A stretch of 64,000 nt of DNA from contig CM049307.1 in NCBI GenBank assembly GCA_026874595.1, positions 73,446,643-73,510,642 of the forward strand, written 5' to 3'. The stretch comes from Sipunculus nudus. Its lineage: Eukaryota > Annelida > Sipuncula > Golfingiida > Sipunculidae. Below are positions 1-11,898 of this stretch, piece by piece; the first letter of the stretch is position 1; each line of letters opens with the position of its first letter. The notes below the pieces were generated by a model, which was given only the letters and a program-made list of their open reading frames with translations, was not told where the DNA came from and searched no databases. A program made the position numbers and the translations under genes.

Positions 1-739
1 CAAGGCATGTGATCACCTCATGGGTGACATGTGAACACCTCATGGCCACCATGTGATCACCTCATGAATGTCATGCCCTTCAGGGCTGCATGTGGACTAC
101 CAACTGTGTCAGATTATGCAACAGGTCAAGAGTTCACTGAATGCAGACAGGTCCAGGTCGAAAGTTCACTCAGTCTAGCCAGGTGCAGGTCATGAGTTCA
201 CTTAGTGCAGTAGCCTGAGCCAGCTAGCAAATTTGTCACAGTTCACTCAGGGCAACTGCCTTTCTCACCTAAGCCTGGTCAGCCCCATGCATCAGACTCA
301 AGGTAAGTTTGATGTATTGGCCTGATATTTTGACCTGTCTATGTTTCTTTGTTGGCTTTCTCGTTCACAAGACAGGTGTCGCCACCTACAATGGCTTTTG
401 CACAGTTTATGTGCCTTCTTATTTCTACAGAGGAATTTGATATATCAGCCTAAAATTGGGCATATGTATATATCTCTGATAGCTTAGTTGTATACAAGAC
501 TGGTGGTGCCAGCTACAATCATTTTTGTGTTGTGTGCACCCATGCCAGAATTTCAGCAGTGATGTTTGTGTAATTGTTTCTTATTCAAAATGTTAAGTAC
601 TTGCATTGTTCATATACATGAGAAGTAATGGTCCAGCATTGAAGCATTATACCTGGTGTATTTCCCAATGCACAGGTTCCCACTAGGCCTGTAAGCCTTG
701 TTTAAGTATTAGATGTATATCCCAATTAGAGATTTTATT
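1..739. repeat. Degenerate short tandem repeats, otherwise unannotated
   Basis: Positions 1-80 hold three diverged copies of a 22-23 base unit (CATGTGATCACCTCATG core). Positions about 120-260 hold three to four diverged copies of an AGTTCACTCAGT-containing unit of about 40 bases. All frames are closed early. Nothing recognised in 300-739. Confidence 0.5.
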
Positions 740-2087
740 ATGCCCCCGCCACAAAGTGGCCGGGGCATATAGTTTTACCCATGTCCGTCATTCAATCCTT
801 CCGAAATCAAACAGTTGTACAGACTTTTTTTCGCAATGCCTGCAGATATTGGCCTGATTTGTGGTGTGTGGGCAGATATAGACCAGTTACAGATTGAGTT
901 CGCGTTTCCTCCCGGTTGACCTACTTATGACCGTTTTACGGCTCCTTAGCTTAGAAAATTTCATGAAAAATAGAAATATTCATGACAGATACACATGTAC
1001 GGACTTTTTTCGCAATGCCTGCTGATATTGGCCTGATTTTTGGTGTGTGGGCAGATATAGACCAGTTACAGATCGAGTTCGCGTTTCGTCCCAGTTGACC
1101 TATTTAGACCATTTTACAGCTCCTGAACATTGAAAATTTCATGAAAAATATGAAATTTCTTGACAAATACAAATGTACAGACTTTTTTTTGCAATGCCTG
1201 CAGATATTGGCCTGATTTTTGGTGTGTCAGCAGATATTGACCAGTTACAGATCGCGTTCACGTTTCGTTCCAGTTGACCTTCTTTTGACTGTTTTACGGC
1301 TCCTAAACTTAGAAAATTTCATGAAAAATAGAAATTTTCATGACAAATACACTTGTACAGACTTTTCTTTGCAATACCTGCAGATATTGGCCTGATTTTT
1401 GGTGTGTGGGCAGATAATGACCAGTTACAGATCGAGTTCAAGTTTTGTCCCAGTTGACCTACTTTTGACTGTTTGACGGTGCTCTAACATAGAAAATTTC
1501 ATAAAAAAGTGCACATGTATGGACTTTTTTCGCAGTTCCTGCAGATACGGGCCTGATTTTTGTTGTGTAGGCAGATAATGACCAGTTACAGATCGAGTTC
1601 TTGTTTTGTCCCAGTTGACCTACTTTTGACCATTTGACTGCTCCTGAACATAGAAAGTTTTATGAAAAATAGAAATTTTCATAACAAATGCACATGTACT
1701 GACTTTTTTTCCTCAATGCCTGCAGATACCACCCTGATTTTTTATGTGTGGGCAGATAATGACAGTTACAGATCGAGTTCGCGTTTCGTCCCGGTTGACC
1801 TACTTTTGATTGTTTTACGGCTCCTACACATAGAAAATTACATGAAAGACAGAAATTTTTATGGAAAATACCCATGTATGGACTTTTTTTCACAATGCCT
1901 GCTTATACTGGCATGATTTTTGGTGTGTTGTAGATAATGACCCGTTACAGATCGAGTTTGCATTTTGCCCTTGTTGACATTCTTTTGACCATACGACACC
2001 TCCTGAACTTAAAAAAGTTTTCAAAATTTTACAAATGTTTCTAATTTGCCCCAGGCGGGGGCATTTGTGTCGTTCCGACACATCTAG
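740..2087 (+). mobile_element. Helitron-like (pearl-type) non-autonomous element, family A copy 1
   Basis: Begins ATGCCCCCGCC (740-750), inside a small hairpin (GCCACAAAGTGGC). The inverse GGCGGGGGCAT lies at 2054-2064, not at the very end. It is followed by a 7-bp-stem hairpin TGTGTCG-TTC-CGACACA (2066-2082), then CTAG (2084-2087) and TT. The core is seven tandem units of about 180 bases, each with a (G/A)GACTTTTTTTCGCAATGCC block (near 821, 1000, 1178, 1359, 1521, 1700, 1879). It has no coding capacity. The layout is that of non-autonomous Helentron/pearl elements; the class is inferred from structure. Confidence 0.75.
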
Positions 2088-2185
2088 TTAACATCATGTT
2101 TTTCAACATTTAAGTGGACAGATATAAAAAAATTTTGGTTTTATTCATTTGCACAATACAAACTTATTATATAAGTATTGGTTAT

Positions 2186-2307
2186 AGCCAAATGAAATGT
2201 AATGCAAGCCATGAGGTTTGCGAGGTTTGTGTCACCGTTAGGCATGCGGTGCCATGATTGACACAAGCCAAACAAACCTCACAGCTTGCATTACACTTCA
2301 TTGGGCT
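2186..2307. repeat. Foldback with 49-base arms
   Basis: Arms 2186-2234 and 2259-2307 are inverted copies matching at 41 of 49 positions without gaps, with a 24-base loop. It fills the gap between the two family A elements. It could be a miniature foldback element, or a hairpin RNA if transcribed. Confidence 0.7.
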
Positions 2308-2363
2308 GTAACTGATTTGTCCCACGTGGCGTCTCCTGGTCAAAGGTCACGCATGCCATTTTT

Positions 2364-4245
2364 ATGCCCCCGCCACAAAGTGGCCGGGGCATATAGTTTT
2401 ACCCATGTCCGTCATTCCGTCATTCCGAAATCAAACAGTTGTACGGACTTTTTTTCGCAATGCCTGCAGATATTGGCCTAATTTTTGGTGTGTGGGCAGA
2501 TATAGACCAGTTACAGATCGAGTTCGCATTTCGTCCCGGTTGACCTACTTTTGACCATTTTTCGGCTCCTAAACTTAGAAAATTTCATGAAAAATAGAAA
2601 TATTCATGACAGATACACATGTACGGACTTTTTTTCGCAATGCCTGCAGATATTGGCCTGATTTTTGGTGTGTGAGCAGATATTGACCAGTTACAGATCG
2701 AGTTCGCGTTTCGTCCTGGTTGACCTACTTTTGACCGTTTTACGGCTCCTGAACATAGAAAATTTCATGAAAAATATGAAATTTCATGACAAATACACAT
2801 GTACGGACTTTTTTTCGCAGTGCCTGCAGATATTGGCCTGATTTTTGGTGTGTGGACAGATATAGACCAGTTACAGATCGAGTTCGCGTTTCGTCCCGGT
2901 TGACCAACTTTTTACTGTTTTACGGCTCCTAAACTTAGAAAATTTAATGAAAAATAGAAATATTCATGACAGATACACATGTACGGACTTTTTTTCTCAA
3001 TGCCTGCAGATATTGGCCTGATTTTTGGTGTGTGGGCAAATATAGACCAGTTACAGATCAAGTTTGCGTTTCGTCCTGGTTGACCTACTTTTGACCGTTG
3101 TACAAACATAGAAAATTTCATGAAAAATAGAAATATTCATGAAAGATACACATATACAGACTTTTTTTCGCAATGCCTGCAGATATTGGCCTGATTTTTG
3201 GTGTGTAAGCAGATATAGACCTGTTACAGATCAAGTTCGTGTTTCATCCTGGTTGACCTACTTTTGACCTTTTTACGGCTCCTGAAAATAGAAAATTTCA
3301 TTAAAAATATGAAATATTCATGACAAATACACATGCACAGACTTTTTTTCGCAATGCCTGCAGATATTGGCGTGATTTTTGGTGTGTGGCCAGATATTGA
3401 CCAGTTACAGATTGAGTTCGCATTTCGTCCTGGTTGACCTACTTTTGACTGTTTTACGGCTCCTGAACATAGAAAATTTCATGTAAAACATAAATTTTCA
3501 TGACAAATACACTTGTACAGACTTTTCTTCACAATACCTGCAGATATTGGCCTGATTTTTGGTGTGTGGGCAGATAATGACCAGTTACAGATCAAGTTCA
3601 CGTTTTGTCCCAGTTGACCTATTTTTGACCGTTTGACGGTGCTCTAACAAAGAAAATTTCATAAAAAGGTGCATATGTATGGACTTTTTTTCGCAGTGCC
3701 TGCAGATACGGGCCTGATTTTTGGTGTGTAGGCAGATAATGACCAGTTACAGATCGAGTTCTTGTTTTCTCTCAGTTGACCTACTTTTGACCATTTGACT
3801 GCTCCTGAACATAGAAAGTTTCATGAAAAATATAAATTTTCGTAACAAATGCATATGTATTTTTTTTCCTCAATGCCTGCAGATACCACCCTGATTTTTT
3901 ATGTGTGGGCAGATAATGACAGTTACAGATCGAGTTCGCGTTTCATCCCAGTTGACCTACTTTTGATTGTTTTACGGCTCCTAAACATAGAAAATTTCAT
4001 GAAAGACAGAAATTTTTATGGAAAATGCACATGTATGGACTTTTTTTCACAATGCCTGCATATACTGGCATGATTTTTGGTGTGTTGCTTGATAATGACC
4101 CGTTACAGATCGAGTTTGCATTTTGCCCTTGTTGACCTACTTTTGACCATACGACACCTCCTGAACTTAAAAAAATTTTCCAAATTTTACAAATGTTTCT
4201 AATTTGCCCAAGGCGGGGGCATTCGTGTCGTTCCGACACATCTAG
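2364..4245 (+). mobile_element. Helitron-like element, family A copy 2
   Basis: Same ends as the copy at 740: ATGCCCCCGCC at 2364-2374, inverse at 4212-4222, a GTGTCG-TTC-CGACAC hairpin at 4225-4239, CTAG at 4242-4245, then T-run. The core has ten tandem units of about 180 bases (blocks near 2443, 2624, 2806, 2986, 3158, 3340, 3521, 3682, 3859, 4037). The fourth unit from the end is short (about 161 bases) in both copies. Short open frames in the array are by-products of the period. Confidence 0.75.
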
Positions 4246-4817
4246 TTTTTCTCATGCACCTCAATCACTCTATCTCAGAATGTCAAACTTGATTTTTTTT
4301 GTTTTCCTGGGATCCAGGAAGGTGGAGTTACTATGCTATTGAGAATAAACCAGTTCTTTGCCTAATTTGAAATGTTGCAAATCAGGTTGCATGCTTGCAT
4401 CGCCACTTTTGCTTGACCCTGTGGTGCAAGCAAATTTGAACCTTACAGTTAGAACAAAGGAAAATACGCCACATGTGGGACAAATATAAGAAACAGTGAT
4501 GATACAGGTACATTAAATTGTTACATCTGGGTTGGACATATGCCAGCTTAAAGGCATACATTATTTACAAGTTTATACATCCATTTATTCCCATAAAACT
4601 AGTGCTTTGCATATGTTTTACTGGTACATACTATAATAAATGCAGATTTACTACTATATATTCAACACAAATTAAATGAATTTGCTTTATGTAATCATTT
4701 ATTATTTATCCCATAAAAGTGGACACATAAAGGCAGTATACATGCCATGCTCGTATGCATATATATTAAATAAAGGAAATATCATTTGCAATGATGCTAA
4801 AGTTTTAATTTTCACAG
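4246..4817. other. No feature recognised
   Basis: AT-rich sequence with no exon, repeat or motif that I can support. Confidence 0.5.
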
Positions 4818-4960
4818 AGCTTGTCATATCTGTACCATGTACGAGTTCATTTTGTTTATCTGTTATAAAGACAATGAAACAGAAGTTTCCAAGGAGGAAG
4901 AGGCAAAAGAAGAGAAGTAAACAGAAAAACATAAAGAAAGACAACCGCCCAGACCACTTG
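4818..4960 (+). CDS. Possible penultimate exon of unidentified lysine-rich protein
   Basis: Open frame with a plausible acceptor (TTTTCACAG at 4809-4817) and donor (GTAGGT at 4961). The 3' half encodes a strongly basic run (KQKFPRRKRQKKRSKQKN, then NRPDHL). The 5' half looks less coding-like, so the true exon may start later, for example at 4889 after ATGAAACAG, in the same frame. I do not recognise the protein. A nuclear or nucleolar protein would suit the composition, but that is inference. Confidence 0.4.
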
Positions 4961-5389
4961 GTAGGTTTTACGAAGAAAAATGTTATGCTTCATGATTTTT
5001 TTTCTTTTCTGATACTAAAAATATTGTGATAATTAAGTAGGCTGTGTTTGCAGACCTACCAGACAGAATTTTCCCACTTTTAATTGTAAGCATCCAGTAT
5101 GTTAAAGACCTATTGATCAAATTCTTATTGTTATTCAGCTGAAATAAAAAGGCTGATCAAAATCTTATTATCCAATTTAAGAATAACATAATTTGACATC
5201 TCTGTTTTCACACCAACAACATTATTGGCAGATCAGAAGAGATTTTATGGTGTCCATTAAAAGAGGAATTTTACACATCCAGCTATTTAAAAATTATGTT
5301 GGGAAATAGGAAGAGAGAAAGAACGAGCTTGTATCCATGGCAAAGTCTTGCAGATTGTTAATTTTTTTTATTTATTTTATAATTTGCAG

Positions 5390-5443
5390 AAACCTCCCCA
5401 TTTGAGAAAAAAGACTGAACCCTCAGCTGATAAAGAGCAGTAG
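5390..5443 (+). CDS. Possible last exon of the same gene
   Basis: After the acceptor AATTTGCAG, 17 codons (KPPHLRKKTEPSADKEQ) end in TAG at 5441-5443. The phase fits the exon at 4818-4960 and the composition (Lys/Glu/Pro) is similar. A polyadenylation signal lies 100 bases downstream. No upstream exons could be recognised within 1-4660, which is mostly repeats. Confidence 0.4.
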   Translation, partial: KPPHLRKKTEPSADKEQ

Positions 5444-5545
5444 TCAGTGGATGAAGACATCGTATATTGTGTATAAACAATGTACAGCAATGTGCAGATA
5501 TGTTCCAGGAAACACAAGGCAGCTATTTCTTATGGTGCATATCCA

Positions 5546-5551
5546 AATAAA
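5546..5551 (+). promoter_or_regulatory. AATAAA polyadenylation signal
   Basis: AATAAA about 100 bases after the TAG of the putative lysine-rich gene, followed by T/GT-rich sequence (TGATCGCTCTGTTTATAG). It fits the 3' end of that gene if the gene is real. Confidence 0.35.
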
Positions 5552-5657
5552 GATGGCACTGATTGATCGCTCTGTTTATAGCATAGTGTTAAGCTTAACA
5601 GGAATACCACCAGGTGTGCCACGTACCAGTACCTGTCTCAGTGGAGACTGCAGACAG

Positions 5658-6124
5658 TTTAAGGGGCTTATTCCAGTATCTGACATCTATAACTAAAGAT
5701 AAACCCTTGATCCTTTATAAAAAAATATGCCAGAAAATGCTGATCCCACCATACACAGCTGTTCATTTTGTTTATATCAGTGTGTTCATATTGCATGGGG
5801 CCCACCAAAATAATCCAAACACATTCAACAAGGACATCTCATGGCAAGTCAGACAAACCAGTTTTGCAAGGGGCATTTGCAACTAGTGACCTTTCAACTC
5901 CCGCACATATGCAACCAAACTCATTAGTTTAAATGGCTTTTCCTTTTGTCAACATTGCTTTGTTTACCAACAGCTTGTAGATAAACAAGCTCACACATCT
6001 GTCACAGGCGTGTTATAAGAAATTTTTTTTAATATGAATTACTTAGAGTTTATTAAAATGTACAGGGAGTAATGCAGAAATCTCATAAGTTTTATAGATA
6101 AGACAGGTGAATAGCTGGCTTTAA
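5658..6124 (+). mobile_element. MITE, family T (diverged copy)
   Basis: Similar along its length to the better-preserved copy at 48872-49312: shared blocks include TCTATAACTAAAGATAA, CATTTTGTTTATAT, GCCCACCAAAA and GGCATTTGCAACTAGTGACC. The ends are TTTAAGGGGCTTA and a degenerate inverse near 6105-6124. Confidence 0.6.
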
Positions 6125-6574
6125 TATATTGAATACTGGGGGTAATGATTACTCTGATGGTGCTTAAGAACTGGATTCTTATGCCTTAATTAATTTGATA
6201 TTAAATTTTGTGTGTATATTTGTTTTTGTGTAAGAGACAGCTCATCTTTATTAAAGTATCTTCATATTATAATGGTTTGTAGTTCATTTATTAATTGTTC
6301 AATACTGTTAATTATCTTAGCTTGTGATGCAGGAAGTAGCTGATATCACAGATGTTGCGAACCTCCTCAAAGGTGATACTTTTCCTTCCCGATATTTTCA
6401 GTCAACTAATTCTTATATTGCCAAATAATTGAGAAGAAATAAGAATTTCTTCAAACCTGAACTGTGCGGTTAGTAGTTTATAGCTCAGGCCTCTCACCAT
6501 TACACATATACCATTATTATGCTCCACAGCTTACCACGCATACATGCACACACAAACACATGAATATCAGGAGC

Positions 6575-6972
6575 TAGGGCTGAAAGGAGTACTCAAGTAC
6601 TCGAGTCCGGGTAATACTTACCGAGTACTCGAGTCCAAGATTTGGACTCGAGTACTCTTGTATACATGCATATATGTATATTACTGCAAATTTTAGGACA
6701 GACTGTAGGATTATTTATCCATTGTCGTAGCCTGGCGTAGGGCTCTAAACATATGCTAGTCAAATTAATCAAGGTCTTGTTATGACATATATCTATTCCT
6801 TCGTTGCGATAAAGTTAAGCCGTCACTGAGTCAAATTTATGCATATTTTGCATCGGTAAACAGATGTTCGTTTTATCTTCACAGTGTTGCCATGGTAACG
6901 AGTACTCGAGTCCGAGTCAGGTAATGCCTATCGGGTACTCGAGTCCAAAATTTTGTACCCGTTTAAGCCCTA
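6575..6972. mobile_element. hAT-type MITE with 8-bp target duplication
   Basis: 398 bases bounded by TAGGGCT / AGCCCTA inverted ends and flanked by an exact 8-base direct repeat TCAGGAGC (6567-6574 and 6973-6980). Repeated GAGTACTCGAGTCC motifs lie in both orientations just inside the ends, as subterminal transposase-binding repeats do in hAT elements. Coding capacity is absent. Confidence 0.8.
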
Positions 6973-7081
6973 TCAGGAGCAATCACACAAACACATATAC
7001 ATATGTGTATACATTTATATATGGAGTGCAAAGTTTGGTCAATCTTGATTCATGATGTTGCCCAACTTTAAGCTGATTTGA

Positions 7082-7285
7082 GCAAATTACACGACAAAGT
7101 CCAGTCATCAAAAGAAGACAGATGATGATGGTGAACATGTTACAGTGCCACTGGGCCAGTATTACCAGGCATTGATAACTGTTGACGGGAAGAGATATGC
7201 TTTTAGTACAGATTGTTGGGGAAAGTCAAACCAAACAGTTATCAAACACTCAGTCTCCGCTATTGGTGTAAAAAAGTTAATCTGA
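7082..7285 (+). other. Unassigned 67-codon open frame
   Basis: Open from a TGA at 7079-7081 to the stop at 7283-7285. It includes VPLGQYYQALITVDGKRYAF, which looks more protein-like than its surroundings, but it has no clear splice sites or start and no recognised family. It may be an exon fossil or chance. Confidence 0.15.
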
Positions 7286-7489
7286 ATAGGAAAAACAACC
7301 TGTCTCACCACTGGGCCAGTACATTGCAATGTGCAAGGGAGTTAGAATCTGATAGTTGTAATAAATATGCCCAATATCCAGTTTCAATGGAAAAAAGAGA
7401 TCTCTCTTAAAAAGACCTTTTCCAATATCTAATTTTTTATTAACTTAAAATAGTCCCTTGAACTCCCTGTAAAAACAAACCATGAACGC

Positions 7490-7700
7490 CAATTCCAAAG
7501 CTCACAGACTGTCGTTTATATCCACGTGTTTATCACATATTGGAATCCGCAAAATTTATCCAAACAGATTCAACGAGGACATCTGGCGGCAAGTTAGATC
7601 AACCGGAGTTTTGCAAAGGGCGTTTAGCAACTAATTACCTTTAAAATTCTCCACATGAGCAAGCCACCACCCAAGCTTACATGGCTCTTCCGTTTGTCAT
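7490..7700 (+). mobile_element. MITE family T fragment
   Basis: Partial diverged copy sharing AACA(A/G)GATTCAAC(G/A)AGGACATCT, a GCGTTTAGCAACTAATTACC block and GTTTGTCATCATTG with the copies at 5658 and 48872. Its right end abuts a family B 5' fragment. Confidence 0.5.
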
Positions 7701-7710
7701 CATTGCCTCC

Positions 7711-7815
7711 TGCTCCGCTCACTGAAAGTCATCTGAGCTAAAGCGATCACTCTTTGTCTGTCCGGCCGTCTTGCCGTCCGGTTGCCTGTTAACAGGGCAC
7801 AAATCGTAAACAAGG
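7711..7815 (+). mobile_element. Family B 5' fragment
   Basis: CTGAAAGTCATCTGAGCTAA, CGTCC-type repeats and AACAGGGCACAAATCGTAA, the 5' part of the GCTCAGCTGACT family. Truncated. Confidence 0.6.
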
Positions 7816-8034
7816 GAAAGGTTTTGTTTAGATAAACATATTTGCATGGGATTACACCAGGATCCACATGTTTTTCAACCTGCCACTGAGTACAGGACGT
7901 TATCAGACACCTGCAGGCCAACATCAATGACGGCATCCCATGAATCACGTTGACAACAATATTTGCGTTACGTTTATCATCAGTTCAACCAATATATCAT
8001 GTAAAACACAATTAAGTGCACTGTAATGATTTTT

Positions 8035-10622
8035 AGCTCAGCTGACTATAAGTCATCTGAGCTATGGTCGTGGTCCATTGTCCGTCGTCCGTCCGTCCGT
8101 TCGTAGATGTGGCACGTTTTGAAACCGTAAGACCTAGGAATTCAAAATTCAGCATAATGTTAGATGTCCCCAAGATCTCCTACCAAGCCAAAAACTGGGT
8201 CTTTGCGACTTCATTCCTTTGAGAAATTAAGGAAAAACCTCAATTTTTTATTAAAAACCTATTTTCACACTTTAGGACTGCCTAATATCAAAACCACTCA
8301 TCTGTTTTTCCTCATATTTCCTATAAATAATCCTATATATAATTCCTATGTACATGCCAGAAATTAGGTCTGTATTATTTAATTTGAAAAAGTTATGGGC
8401 CCAAACATAATGCATTTTGTAAATAATCAGGAAAGAAATTTTATCACTTAACACAAAACTTGTTAAAGCTAAGCACTTTTTTTCCAGTAATATTACTTTT
8501 ATTAATCAAAATTAAATTGTATACCCAAAATTAGATCAAAATCTTTTAAGTTTTTAAAAATATTAGCAAAAAAAAAAAATTGGTACCTTAAATTTTGCCC
8601 AACTTTGACCATGGCACGTTTTTTTTGCTGTAACTGCTGTGGATTTAATTTTCACAGCATGTTTTTGTTAGCATTTCAACTGTTAACACCAAAAATTTGA
8701 AACCAGTTGATCAAAAACTGTAGATTTGATTCAAGTTTTCAAGCACCATGTCACATATTGCTAGTGTTATGCAGTTTGCTAGAGCTCAGCTCCCGAGCTT
8801 CAGCTCTAAGTTCCTTAAATTTGGCATACAGTTAGATTTCTCCAAAATCCCCTACCATGCCAAGAATTTGGTCACTAGGACTTAATTCCTTCGAGATATC
8901 AATGAAAAACTTCATTTTTCCATTAAAAATCCAATGTTACACTTTAAGACTGCCTAATATCAAAACCACTGATCTGACTTTGATCATATATAATATACAT
9001 ATTTTTCTATACATTCACTATGCACATGCCAGAAATGATGTCAGTATTGTGTATTTTTTTTAAGTTATGGGCCCAAACATAATGCACTTTGTAAAAAATC
9101 AAGAAATATATTTACTCCCTTAACAAGGGCATTGCTGAAGCTAGATATTTTTTTTGTCAGGGATGTAACATTATTTAATCAAGATTCAATTGAATACCCA
9201 AAATTAGTTCTGAATTTTTCAAATTTTATAAGTTATTAGTATAAATATAAAATTAGTACCTTAAATTTTGCCCAACTGTGACCTTGTGTCCTGTGAGCAC
9301 TGTTGATATAATTTTCATATCATGCACACATAAGGATTCCAGCTTCTTAGTTTAGAAAGCTGAAAGAAATTTGCCAAATATTGTAGCTTTTATTAATGTT
9401 TTTTATGAGACCCTGTCAGACTTTGGCTCTCTCCAGCCCCTCTTGAGTCACCTGTATGTTGACCTTGTTGACCTTTCATCAAATTATGCACGCTTGAGGG
9501 GAGAATCCAGGCAGCTTATGGCCAGCCACAGTTGATCCAGGTGTTCAACCCAACTCATCTAGTAGTTTTAACCAACAACATAACAATAAACAATAAATTA
9601 ATAAATTTTTATTGGTTTTAATAACAAATTAAAGAAAAATAGAAAAGGAATTTGTTAGTTTATAATAACAGGAAATTAACTTGCAGTTACTGATGATATA
9701 AGAATCTTGTATCGATGGGTAGAATGTCACATATTCCAAATAACACCATGCAGTCACCTATGGCATTTTTCAGTTCATTTCTAATGATAAAGAAGTAAAT
9801 CATATTATTCATTACTAATCATTAAGGATTATATGAAGGAAATTGATGATAGACAAAGATGCAGTTGATAATATTAATCTAGATTCCTACTGTGTCTAGT
9901 GTGTACATTGATGTGAAATTAGTCCAAAATGAATTTTTTACAGTTATTTTTTAATATAAATAAAAGCCATAAAACCAGGTACTTATGATCATTATTTAAA
10001 TGTGTGAAATTTGTATATTCTGGATTCTCAACATCATTGTTTGGTGAAAACTGAATAAATACCAGACATGGTGCAAATACTTTGTAATTGTATTTAAATA
10101 CGAATATGATTATGTACTCCATTATAAAATTTCTTGCATAAAGAATGGGAATTCAGGTAAAAATGAAAGTATATGAATACTCGTGCAAATACTTTCAAAA
10201 TGTATTCATGAATGCATTCATGAATATATTCTTTAATATTATTTTAATAATCATATCAGTTATATTTCATTTTAAAAAATCATATGATTCTCTTATTATT
10301 TTTAATAAAAATTATATTTGGGACAATATTTGTAATTTTTTTAATAAATAGTTAAACACTTATATTATATGTTCTGCTTATAAGTTATATGGCCAAGTCA
10401 AAATCTGTGTGACAGTAGTAATACATTTGTTAATAAAATAAATGAAATCAATCCTCTTCCCTGTCTCCAAAGGTACTATCAAAATCATACATAAGCTATA
10501 CAACAACAACTCATAATACAGCTTATATTTATTACCACACAAAACCAGCATGTGCCTCATTTCTAAATAATATTTTTTTATCATATATAACAGCTGAGCG
10601 TCGTGACCCATAGGTCCCTTGT
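8035..10622 (+). mobile_element. Family B Helitron-like element, probable full span
   Basis: 5' end AGCTCAGCTGACT (8035-8047) followed by GTCATCTGAGCTATGG and a (GTCC)n tract. Two diverged units of about 690 bases follow (8160-8840 and 8840-9400). A family 3' end is at 10591-10622 (CAGCTGAGCG, a GACCCATAGGTC hairpin, CCTTG, TT). The AT-rich stretch 9560-10590 between core and 3' end is unlike other copies, so the two ends may belong to different insertions. Confidence 0.5.
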
Positions 10623-11809
10623 TTAATCGCTCCGTTGATTCAGAATGAGAATGTATCCAGAAATCACAATGGCTAGGCGTTTACGGCCCTCCGAAATTTG
10701 TTTAAAAGGTTCTAAAACAAATATTTTACTGCTGCGTACAAAAAGCGCTCCACAGGGAAAAATTAACCTTAGTGTCGTCCTTTACTTGATTGCGAGAGCA
10801 ATAGGATTTTATCAGCGGTAAATGTTAAAATACTTTTGACTTCTTAATTACATATTGTTGCTTAAAACATCCTTGATTAAGACAGAGAATTAGCTTGGTA
10901 ACGTTAATTATTTAAAATGGAAGCTTCCCCATGTATATACGCTAATACGATTTCTTCTATATGTGCAGATCAGATATAATTTATATTTGCCTTTAGTATG
11001 AATCCGGCTACCTTAACAGTTAAAGGTATCATATTGCATATATATTTATTGTATGTAACACCGATTGCACAGGTAATGCGATGCGATGCTAGAATATGTC
11101 TTATGGCGAGGTCAGTGCGAGTGCATGGTGCAACAGTCGGTTGTACAAACAGCTTTCTGACGGGCCATGCGCTCTTTTAATTTGAAAAGAATATTGAATG
11201 TTTATCATTGTACCAGGGTCTAAAGCATAACGAGCTTGAGCTTATCGTAATGAATAAACGCCTTAGCAAAATATATAGAGGCCCTCTTTCCGGCAGAAGA
11301 GACATCATCACTTGAGTCGTTACATAGCATGGTCTGCTTTTTTTGCGCCAAAGGCTGGTCATTTCTTGTATAATGCAATGAAAACCAGTCGTGCATTGAA
11401 AGATCTGTTCACATCTTATACAGTTCATATGTATAAATAAATGCACAAACTCGTATACCGTATATCAGTGATGCAGTGAGTCCACATCATCCGAGTCCGG
11501 GTGCAAATTAGCCCCCGAAGGCGACGCAACAGGTTTCCGGGTCCACATTGCGCCAGTCACTAGAACAATGCAAATGTGGAGTCCTTCTTATGGGCTAGGT
11601 GCAAACTAACACTCTTGTCAAATTATATCATTTCATTAAATCTCTGATATCAATATTTATTAGTTTAAAATATGTTTCTATTAATAATGCATTTTACTTA
11701 GTATTTCAAAGTATGATGGTCACATGATGGATGAGCTGATCAATGAGAAAACAATTTGGTAGATACAAGACAGCAAAAACTTTTATGGGCATATTTTGTC
11801 CTGAACAAC
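10623..11809. other. No feature recognised
   Basis: Mixed composition. A GC-richer stretch near 11480-11590 contains partly repeated GGTCCACAT / GAGTCCACAT words but no element boundaries that I can support. Confidence 0.5.
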
Positions 11810-11898
11810 CAGCTGCCATAGTCAGCACCCAGGAAAACCCATTTGCCAAAGCCAGCACCCAGGAAAACCCAGCTGCCATAGCCAGCACACGGGAAATA
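11810..11898 (+). repeat. Three-copy 30-bp tandem repeat
   Basis: Units 11810-11839, 11840-11869 and 11870-11898 share GCCAGCACCCAGGAAAACCC with a few changes. Confidence 0.8.

Noticed and set aside
740-4245. Tandem 180-base units and their serial short open frames as a repeated gene family or CRISPR-like array
   Set aside because: The frames (MKNRNFH..., DFFS(S/Q)CLQILA types) recur only because the DNA repeats; they are broken by stops, and the host is a eukaryote.
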